From positions 1 to 5,065 of the forward strand of contig PWGF01000021.1 in the NCBI GenBank assembly GCA_003554375.1: DNA of 5,065 bases, written 5' to 3'. The position numbers and the translations under genes are program-made. Numbering within the stretch: the stretch's first letter is position 1; each line of letters starts with the position of its first letter. Of this stretch, positions 1-5,065 are shown in pieces. Under the pieces are notes generated by a model that did not search any database, was not told the DNA's origin, and worked only from the letters and a program-made list of their open reading frames with translations. This DNA comes from Spirochaetaceae bacterium. Its GTDB lineage: Bacteria; Spirochaetota; Spirochaetia; DSM-27196; SKKC01.

Positions 1-54
1 CCGTCAAGAGAGTTCCGGCTACCTCAGCGACCCGGCAGGCGCCTCTCCGGCAAC

Positions 55-1005
55 ATGACCGGGAGAAAGCCAAACGTTCTCCAGCTCCGATTCAGCGATG
101 ACGAAATCAACACAATCCTCGAAGGCGCCGAGGGAACGGATGTCCCTGTCGAGCGTAGATTCTCCCAAAGTGAGGACTACTATCTGCAGCTGACGGATCC
201 TTTTTCGGTGCCCTCGTTGCCCATTCACCATGACGTGAACTCGCACAAACCGGTTAGAGCATACCTGACCGGGTTGCGGTACGTCGTTCGAGAGCTTGCG
301 GAGCGCCTTCCTTCTTGGTTCCACGGATTGCGCCACGTGTTCACCGGCCGGGATGTGCTTAGGCCCGCCTTCTATTATCTCCAGTCTTTCGGCGATGCGA
401 TGTATCTGCTTCTCCTGCGGATCGACTTGACCTACGATCCGATGCGACACGAAGCAGAGGAGCGAACCACCAACGACCTTACCCCACGATACCGGACCGA
501 TAGGCTCCCTGTGGAAGCGGATATTGTGCCGCTTACCGACGTCCATGAGGCGGATCCATATGGCTACTTGGCCATCGAACAGTCCGTCAGCGAAACCTGG
601 ATCGGGGAGTCCGGAAGAGGCTACTTCGTCCAAGGGATGTGGTTGGATCGTGAGCTATCGAAGTTCTTCACGAAGCTTTTCCTTCCGCCCGGTAAGCGGA
701 TCCATCCGTACTATCCGGTCTCGTGTAAGTATCGCTCGGTTACACACGCCCTCTTAGATTTCGGTGCCAATGCTCGACGCGAGGGAGCACGGTTCCTCCA
801 CGAGGCCCGCTGTTTTCTTCTCCCCTACCTCCGCGATATCGAGGCAAGCCTACATGACGACGATTTCTCCGAGGAGTTGCCTCGCTTCCGGCACATTCGG
901 AGTCAGGTTCCTACCCACCTTACGGAACGGTTCCGTTCGCTTCGAGTGAAGCCTTTTCTCAATGAACAGGAAATGCGAGAGTTCGTGGTACTGGATGAAA
1001 ACTGA
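55..1005 (+). CDS. Uncharacterised soluble protein coupled to murD (5' end uncertain)
   Basis: I do not recognise a family for this protein of 316 residues, counted from the first ATG. The frame is open from base 1 with no stop, and no convincing ribosome binding site precedes the ATG at 55, so the true start may lie upstream of the window. No signal peptide or membrane segment is apparent. It looks like a soluble cytoplasmic protein rich in aromatic and charged residues. Residues about 104-124 form an aromatic/leucine-rich, probably helical stretch (AFYYLQSFGDAMYLLLL). A Gly/aromatic region spans about 185-225 with the only early cysteine (C224), and a long probable helix covers about 229-263 with C253. 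No nucleotide-binding loop or metal motif stands out. The stop overlaps the murD start by 11 bp, so the two are probably co-transcribed. A cell-wall link is only inferred from this position. That it is a real gene is supported by its length, its overlap with murD and its codon use being like the neighbours'. Confidence 0.75.
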   Translation: MTGRKPNVLQLRFSDDEINTILEGAEGTDVPVERRFSQSEDYYLQLTDPFSVPSLPIHHDVNSHKPVRAYLTGLRYVVRELAERLPSWFHGLRHVFTGRDVLRPAFYYLQSFGDAMYLLLLRIDLTYDPMRHEAEERTTNDLTPRYRTDRLPVEADIVPLTDVHEADPYGYLAIEQSVSETWIGESGRGYFVQGMWLDRELSKFFTKLFLPPGKRIHPYYPVSCKYRSVTHALLDFGANARREGARFLHEARCFLLPYLRDIEASLHDDDFSEELPRFRHIRSQVPTHLTERFRSLRVKPFLNEQEMREFVVLDEN

Positions 1006-2419
1006 AGAACTGCGCGGCGCAAGAGTAATCGTGCTCGGGCTCGGGCTTCACGGAGGTGGCGCGGAGACCGCCCGGTATCTTCATCGTCAGGGCGCGGAGC
1101 TGACCATCACGGACCTCAAGCCGGAGGTCGACCTCAAACCGGCCCTCGACAACCTTTCCGGAGTCCCTTTCCACGGCGTGTTCGGAACTCATGAAGGAGT
1201 AGACGTAGCCGGAGCAGATCTGGTGGTGAAAAACCCCGCGGTACCTCGGAACGCGAGCATCTTGCGGTCCGCGAAGCGCATCGCCACGGATATTTCGCTC
1301 TTCCTCGACCGCTTCCCGGGACCGCTGTTCGGAATAACGGGGACAAAGGGCAAGAGCACAGTGGTGAGTGCTCTTCACTATGCGCTCCGGAACGCAGACG
1401 ATCCCACCCTTTCGGATGCTCGGCTCGGCGGCAACATCACCGTGAGCCCACTGCAGTTTGTCGATGAGCTTCCTGCCGATAGGGATCTCTGTCCACCGGT
1501 GATCCTGGAGCTCAGCTCGTTCCAATTGGGGGACCTACGGCTGACCGACCGGTATCTCCCGGGCGGTGCGGTAGCTCTCTCCCCGAATATAGCGGCCATC
1601 ACCAACATACTGGCCGATCACCAGAACTACTATCGCGGCGATTTTGCAGCTTACGTAGAAGACAAGGAGCTGCTGTTCCTGAACCAGGAACGCACCGCTC
1701 ATACGATTCTCAATCGTGACGACGAATGGGGCCCGATGTTCGCGGCACGCACTCCTGCAACCCCGAGATTCGTGACAACCCACCGGTTGAATCACGGCGA
1801 ATGGGGTATCGAGCTCAAGCAGCAAGCTATGACGGTTCTCCTCCCCGATAGGCCGGCTCTGAAGCTCGACCTCTCGTGGCCCCATGGGGTATACTCGTTC
1901 AACCTCGCCGTGGCCCTGCTGGCGGCAACGATCGCGGGTATGCCACCGGAGCGCGTGACCGAGGCGCTTGAGAACTATCCCGGCATGCCTCACCGGATGG
2001 AGACAGTGGAAGAAGTCGACGGTGTTTCGTTTGTGAACGACAGTGCCGCTACCATCCCCGAGGCTACCCTGGCCGCGGTCGAGAGCATCCGAGGAAACGT
2101 CATCCTGATTGCAGGCGGCACGGATAAGCAGCTAGATTTGGCGCTCTTCGCTGTGATCGCGGAGCGGGTGAAGGGGCTGGTGCTTCTGGCCGGAAGTGCC
2201 ACGGAGCGGATCGTCGCGGATTTAGAAGAGGCCGATCTGGATACCGTGCTTGACGGACCGTATCGCGATGTGGAGCATGCAGTAAACGCGGCGAGAGCGC
2301 AGGCCGATTCTGGTGACACGGTTCTCCTGTCCCCGGGATGTGCCAGCTTCGAGCTGTTCGCCAACGAGTTTGTTCGGGGAGAGGCCTTTTGCTCCGCAGT
2401 CCGCGCGTTGACGTCCTGA
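995..2419 (+). CDS. murD: UDP-N-acetylmuramoyl-L-alanine--D-glutamate ligase (MurD)
   Basis: Cytoplasmic Mur ligase that joins glutamate to UDP-MurNAc-L-alanine using ATP, the second stem-peptide step of peptidoglycan synthesis. From the ATG at 995 the product is 474 residues, slightly longer than the usual ~440-450. Domain 1 is a Rossmann-type UDP-binding domain (VIVLGLGLHGGG near the N-terminus, TITD about 25 residues on). Domain 2 has the ATP loop GITGTKGKST (113-122, K120), the ELSSFQL segment with E172, TNILADH (203-209, H209) and VEDKELLF, where K224 is the likely carbamylated lysine. Domain 3 has PHRME, NDSAAT (348-353), GGTDKQ (374-379, K378) and LLSPGCASFELF (444-455). The segment order and LLSP-CAS motif favour MurD over MurC, MurE or MurF. 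An ATG at 962 would add 11 residues, but family members begin just before the glycine-rich loop, so 995 is preferred; its ribosome binding site is weak, consistent with coupling to the overlapping upstream gene. NDSAAT replaces the NDSKAT of the E. coli enzyme, so an L-glutamate-specific MurD2-like activity is not fully excluded. Confidence 0.93.
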   Translation: MKTEELRGARVIVLGLGLHGGGAETARYLHRQGAELTITDLKPEVDLKPALDNLSGVPFHGVFGTHEGVDVAGADLVVKNPAVPRNASILRSAKRIATDISLFLDRFPGPLFGITGTKGKSTVVSALHYALRNADDPTLSDARLGGNITVSPLQFVDELPADRDLCPPVILELSSFQLGDLRLTDRYLPGGAVALSPNIAAITNILADHQNYYRGDFAAYVEDKELLFLNQERTAHTILNRDDEWGPMFAARTPATPRFVTTHRLNHGEWGIELKQQAMTVLLPDRPALKLDLSWPHGVYSFNLAVALLAATIAGMPPERVTEALENYPGMPHRMETVEEVDGVSFVNDSAATIPEATLAAVESIRGNVILIAGGTDKQLDLALFAVIAERVKGLVLLAGSATERIVADLEEADLDTVLDGPYRDVEHAVNAARAQADSGDTVLLSPGCASFELFANEFVRGEAFCSAVRALTS

Positions 2420-2616
2420 GCCGTCCAATACGGCAACAGGCGGACGCGCGGCGCGGAGGCGGCTTACCACCGCGGTTCGAAAGTGCCTCACTCGGCGAGC
2501 ACTTCTCGAACAACTCAGGGACTTGCCGACGCGTGGCCGGCGGCAGCCAACAGTCCATGGCGCCGGCAGCAGGACGACCACCCTGTTGCTCTCCGCCGGA
2601 AGAGGGAGGATACCTA
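2420..2616 (+). promoter_or_regulatory. add 5' leader with serial hairpins
   Basis: This 197-bp gap between murD and add holds no convincing gene of its own. Manual folding of the + strand gives a row of stems. H1 is 2452-2474 (8 positions per arm, one A-A mismatch, 7-nt loop). H2 is 2476-2510 (13 pairs with two single-base bulges, 7-nt loop). H3 is 2536-2567 (outer 7 perfect pairs, inner 3 pairs). H4 is 2566-2589 (8 contiguous pairs including one G-U, 8-nt loop). H1 and H2 are one base apart, and H3 and H4 share two bases. CTCC at 2591-2594 could also pair with the GGAG of the Shine-Dalgarno sequence. None of the stems is followed by a T run, so they do not look like standard intrinsic terminators. 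I could not match this to a known riboswitch class and found no confident -35/-10 promoter. Regulation of add is inferred; GC-rich DNA forms chance stems readily. Confidence 0.4.
2604..2610 (+). promoter_or_regulatory. Shine-Dalgarno sequence of add
   Basis: GGGAGGA lies 6 bases upstream of the ATG at 2617, an almost ideal ribosome binding site. It decides the add start: the reading frame is open back to 2338, inside murD, but the protein aligns with adenosine deaminases only from MARYTDDF onward. Confidence 0.85.
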
Positions 2617-3828
2617 ATGGCACGCTACACCGACGATTTCCTGCAAGCGATACCGAAGACCGATCTCCACGTCCACCTGGACGGAAGCCTCCGGCTGGAA
2701 ACCCTCATCGAGCTGGCGCGCGATCAAGGCGTCGAGCTACCATCGTATACGACGAGCGGTCTCACGGAGACGCTCTTCAAGACCTCGTACAACAACTTGG
2801 ACGAATACCTCGCGGGATTCGCCTACACCTGCCCGGCACTCCGCAGCCCGGAAGCTCTCGAGCGGGCTGCATACGAGCTCGTTCTGGACAACGCAGCCGA
2901 AGGCGTACGCTACCTTGAGGTCCGCTTCGCACCACAGCTCCTCATTACTCCTAGTTTGAGTTTCGAAGCGGTCATGGAGGCAGTCGACCAAGGCCTCCGT
3001 GCGGGAACTGCGGAGGCGAACAAAGACCTGCCCCCGGGCGAGCCGGCCTTCGAGTACGGGATAATCGTGTGTGCAATGCGCTTCTTCACCCCTGCCTTTT
3101 CCCACTACTACGCCCAACTCTATGACGTCCTCCAGTATTCGCGCCCGAAGGAGGTGGTCCAGCTGGCCGGTCTGGAGCTTGCCAAAGCTACGGTTCAGCT
3201 CCGGGATGAGCGCGACGTTCGCGTAGTGGGATTCGACCTGGCCGGAAGTGAGGCCGGGAATCCGGCGGGAATCCACGAGCAAGCGTACGACTACGTCCAC
3301 GCCAATTTCCTCAAGAAGACAGTCCATGCCGGAGAGGCGTACGGACCTGAGTCGATTTTCCAGGCGATTACTGCGCTCCACGCAGACCGGATCGGTCATG
3401 GACTTCGCCTCTTCAACCCGGACCATATCCGAGACCCTAACATCACCGACCCGGCCCACTACGTAGATTCGCTGGCCAACTTCATCGCCGACCGCCGAAC
3501 GACCATCGAAGTGTGTCTCACGAGCAATCTCCAGACCTCACCCGACATCAAACGAGTGGAAGACCACTCGTTCGGGACGATGCTGGACCACCGCATGTCG
3601 ATGACGCTCTGCACCGACAACCGCCTCGTGAGCCACACCACCGTCACGGACGAGCTTCGATTGGCTGTAGACCATTTCGATGTGGATCCCCATCAGCTCA
3701 AGAATCTCATCGTCTACGGGTTCAAGCGGAGCTTCTACCCGGGGAACTATTCAGAAAAACGAGCCTACGTGCGTTCGGTTATCGACTACTACGATCGGGT
3801 AGCCCAGGAGCACGCCATCTCCGAGTAA
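2617..3828 (+). CDS. add: Adenosine deaminase
   Basis: Cytoplasmic zinc hydrolase of the amidohydrolase superfamily (TIM barrel) that converts adenosine or deoxyadenosine to inosine or deoxyinosine plus ammonia, in purine salvage. The 403-residue product shows the family motifs in order: the metal-binding pair H18/H20 in TDLHVHLDGSL, YLEVRFAPQ, GFDLAGSE (D207), the HAGE catalytic block (H237, E240), RIGHG (H261), EVCLTSN (about 298-304) and CTDNRLVS with metal ligand D334. The residue after D334 is Asn (N335) where the animal and E. coli enzymes have Asp; many bacterial homologues share TDNRL, so this is a subgroup trait and not damage. It is about 70 residues longer than E. coli Add. Visible extra material includes a stretch around residues 130-150 before the EYGIIVCAMRF strand and about 20 residues after RIGHGLRLF. 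The start is set by the GGGAGGA site. It lies 197 bp after murD, with its own structured leader, so it may be an independent unit or a distal operon member. Substrate could also be a related aminopurine, but adenosine is most likely. Confidence 0.93.
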   Translation: MARYTDDFLQAIPKTDLHVHLDGSLRLETLIELARDQGVELPSYTTSGLTETLFKTSYNNLDEYLAGFAYTCPALRSPEALERAAYELVLDNAAEGVRYLEVRFAPQLLITPSLSFEAVMEAVDQGLRAGTAEANKDLPPGEPAFEYGIIVCAMRFFTPAFSHYYAQLYDVLQYSRPKEVVQLAGLELAKATVQLRDERDVRVVGFDLAGSEAGNPAGIHEQAYDYVHANFLKKTVHAGEAYGPESIFQAITALHADRIGHGLRLFNPDHIRDPNITDPAHYVDSLANFIADRRTTIEVCLTSNLQTSPDIKRVEDHSFGTMLDHRMSMTLCTDNRLVSHTTVTDELRLAVDHFDVDPHQLKNLIVYGFKRSFYPGNYSEKRAYVRSVIDYYDRVAQEHAISE

Positions 3829-3837
3829 CCGCCGACC

Positions 3838-3855
3838 GGGCCGTTTCAATGGCCC
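3838..3855 (+). terminator. Possible hairpin after add, no T tract
   Basis: GGGCC (3838-3842) can pair with GGCCC (3851-3855) around the 8-base loop GTTTCAAT, nine bases after the add stop codon. No T run follows on either strand, so it is a weak candidate for an intrinsic terminator. It may act as an mRNA 3'-end stabiliser, or termination may occur in the GC-rich repeats that follow. Confidence 0.25.
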
Positions 3856-3856
3856 T

Positions 3857-3949
3857 GAGGTGCCGGCCGCGGTTGGTCCGAGAACGGCCGAGCCTTCTCA
3901 GAGGCCGGCCGCGCTTTGCGGCGGAAGGGCGAGGCCTTCTCAGAGGCCG
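3857..3949. repeat. Imperfect ~42-44 bp tandem repeat between convergent genes
   Basis: Two adjacent units, 3857-3900 (44 bp) and 3901-3942 (42 bp), start with GAGG(TG)CCGGCCGCG and end with CGA(G)GCCTTCTCA. A third partial unit begins at 3943 with GAGGCCGAC. The best-conserved part is GCCTTCTCAGAGGCCG, identical at 3892-3907 and 3934-3949. The second copy folds as a small hairpin, GGCCT/AGGCC around TCTCAG. The palindrome CGGCCG occurs at 3864, 3885 and 3906, exactly 21 bp apart. The array fills most of the 151-bp gap between the add and femX-like stop codons. Its role is unknown; bidirectional termination, a chromosomal intergenic repeat or a protein-binding array are all possible. Confidence 0.6.
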
Positions 3950-3979
3950 ACACCGTCGCGACCGGGGCCACCGATTCCG

Positions 3980-5065
3980 TCAACGGCGTTTGCGTATACG
4001 CTTGTAGTAGTACGCACGCAACCGTTCTGCGCTCCGAAAGGCACGCGCAGATACCGGCCTGTATGCGACATCGAGCGGACCGGGCCGGCGCACAATTCGC
4101 CCGCCGAACCCGGTTTTGAACCGGTACAGTCCGTGCATGGGATGGTCCGCGTCGGCGCTTGGCGGGATACCGTACAGGTCGTATACGAGAGCGCCCGCTT
4201 GGCGCGCGCGCACCATTGCCTCCCATTGCACGGCATACGAAGCCATGAGATTCCGCTTATGCGAGGCGCTTGCACCAAACAAGTACGTTGAACGTGCGCC
4301 CTGTCGAGCGGTGACGATTCCCGCAAGGAGCTCCCCCTCATGGTACGCCAGAGTAAGCTCCACGCGGGGGGCTCCCGGGCCAGTTTCTCGGAAGAAGCGT
4401 GCGTAGTAGTCCTTCCGGTGTATGGCAATGCGATCGCGCTCCGCAGTTTCCTCATAGAGCCGATACCAGTCCTCGATCCGCTCAAGTGCCTCTCCACCGG
4501 CGTAGTTGTACACCGCTACGCCGCGGCGATAGGCCAGACGGATATTGTACCGCCACTTCGATTTCATCCGCGCCAGCACATCTTTAGGCTCCGGGTCCAA
4601 GTCGACGAGCACAGTCCAGATCGGCTGGATTTCGCCTGCGGCCGGTCTCAACACAAGGCTTCGATCCCCTTCGCGCCGCCGTTTCCACGATGTGGGACCG
4701 ATACCGGCGCCTCCCGTCGCTTCCCGGAGCTCTTCCTTACGACATCCTTTCGATTTCGCTTCCGCCGGCCCATCCGGTTGACTATCCGGGTTGGACGACG
4801 GCTTCTCCCAACGTGGATCGAACCGAACGAGAAAGCACTCGCCCGGAAGGTGATGCCGGAGTGCCTGAGCTAACCGACCAAGCCCCTCCCCCGCAAAACG
4901 CTCGCTCGGCCCATGGGGGACGTAAGCAAGCTTGCGCCTCGAAGCCAGCCGGCGAGTGAGAACAAGAAGCGTCTCCGATTCGACGCGGTAAGCGCGATCA
5001 TCGTCAGCTCCGTCGAACGTATCGGCCTGGCAGACCGTCGACTTCGGGACGTCGAGTCGAAACGC
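3980..5065 (-). CDS. FemX/FemAB-like peptidoglycan bridge aminoacyltransferase (5' partial)
   Basis: Member of the FemABX family (GNAT fold), which uses aminoacyl-tRNA to attach an amino acid such as glycine, serine or alanine to the peptidoglycan stem peptide on a lipid-linked or UDP-linked precursor. The frame runs without a stop from the TGA at 3982-3980 to the right edge, giving 361 codons. The GTG at 4654 is therefore internal and the real start is outside the window. Numbering from the edge, the first half carries LLVLTRRLASRRKLAYVPHGP (family LAYVPRGP-like block, Y48) and CFLVRFDPRWE. The second half has IQPIWTVLVDL, KSKWRYNIRLAYRRGV (from about residue 168), RSTYLFGASASHKR, YDLYGIPP and HPMHGLYRFKTGFGG, all typical of the family. 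It ends in a basic tail, AYYYKRIRKRR, that may touch membrane or tRNA. A hydrophilic stretch of about 45 residues (about 80-130) between RFDPRWEKP and LVLRPAAGE looks like an insert. It converges on add and is not co-transcribed with murD. Which amino acid it transfers cannot be told. Confidence 0.9.
   Translation of the reverse strand, partial: AFRLDVPKSTVCQADTFDGADDDRAYRVESETLLVLTRRLASRRKLAYVPHGPSERFAGEGLGRLAQALRHHLPGECFLVRFDPRWEKPSSNPDSQPDGPAEAKSKGCRKEELREATGGAGIGPTSWKRRREGDRSLVLRPAAGEIQPIWTVLVDLDPEPKDVLARMKSKWRYNIRLAYRRGVAVYNYAGGEALERIEDWYRLYEETAERDRIAIHRKDYYARFFRETGPGAPRVELTLAYHEGELLAGIVTARQGARSTYLFGASASHKRNLMASYAVQWEAMVRARQAGALVYDLYGIPPSADADHPMHGLYRFKTGFGGRIVRRPGPLDVAYRPVSARAFRSAERLRAYYYKRIRKRR

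Noticed and set aside
2408..2432. TTGACG resembling a -35 box at the end of murD
   Set aside because: The nearest AT-rich hexamer (AATACG, 2427-2432) is only 13 bases away and a poor -10 match, so no sigma-70 type promoter can be supported.
959..2558. Long antisense open frames opposite murD and its downstream gap (959-1525, 1535-1993, 1990-2436, 2100-2558, 2222-2623)
   Set aside because: They have Arg/Pro/Ser-rich composition with no recognisable motif and lie opposite a well-supported gene. They are mirror frames of GC-rich codon use.
2338..2616. N-terminal extension of add back into murD
   Set aside because: The upstream part reads as murD out of frame and then the structured leader. The family N-terminus and the strong GGGAGGA site both place the start at 2617.
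2582..2619. Cobalamin riboswitch-like GGATACCT just before add
   Set aside because: It resembles only a fragment of the 3' consensus and overlaps the ribosome binding site. No B12 box or other conserved elements are present upstream.
2737..3459. 240-codon antisense frame opposite add
   Set aside because: The + strand frame carries every adenosine deaminase motif in order. The antisense product has no family features and no convincing ribosome binding site.
4110..4124. Short perfect hairpin CCGGTT/AACCGG with a 3-base loop
   Set aside because: Six pairs in GC-rich coding DNA is expected by chance, and it lies inside the conserved FemX C-terminal coding region.
3513..4291. Arg/Pro-rich + and - strand frames running through the convergent intergenic region (3513-4007, 3846-4226, 3860-4291)
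   Set aside because: They are made of the repeat array plus out-of-frame parts of add or the FemX-like gene, with no motifs.

Overview
The window is GC-rich bacterial DNA, mostly coding. It holds four genes: three on the + strand, then one convergent gene on the - strand. The organism cannot be fixed from the sequence. The best clue is the FemX/FemAB-type protein at the right end, whose K-[SP]-K-W-R-Y-N-I-R-L-A block and H-P-M-H-G-L-Y-R-F-K-T-G-F-G block resemble, from memory, spirochaetal peptidoglycan-bridge enzymes. A free-living member of the Spirochaetota is my favoured but unproven guess. No mobile element, tRNA, rRNA or CRISPR array was seen.

Left part (1-2419): an unrecognised soluble protein (reading frame open from the window edge, first ATG at 55, stop at 1005) runs directly into murD, whose best start (995) lies inside the last codons of the upstream gene. 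The 11-bp overlap points to an operon with translational coupling. MurD adds glutamate to UDP-MurNAc-L-Ala in the cytoplasmic stage of peptidoglycan synthesis.

Middle (2420-3828): a 197-bp non-coding leader contains a run of adjacent potential hairpins (2452-2589), then a strong Shine-Dalgarno sequence and a zinc adenosine deaminase gene (add) for purine salvage. The leader is the most interesting non-coding element here.

Right part (3829-5065): a 151-bp convergent intergenic region with imperfect ~42-44-bp repeats and three evenly spaced CGGCCG palindromes separates add from a FemX-like aminoacyltransferase gene on the - strand. That gene has no stop before the right window edge, so it is longer than its apparent in-window start (GTG at 4654) suggests; its N-terminus lies outside the window.

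Two of the four genes belong to peptidoglycan synthesis (MurD for the stem peptide, the FemX-like enzyme for a probable cross-bridge or side-chain amino acid). They flank a purine salvage gene, and the convergent orientation means they are not co-transcribed. I found no clearly new multi-gene system. The points worth checking are the uncharacterised protein coupled to murD, the structured add leader, the repeats between the convergent genes, and motif variants in MurD.
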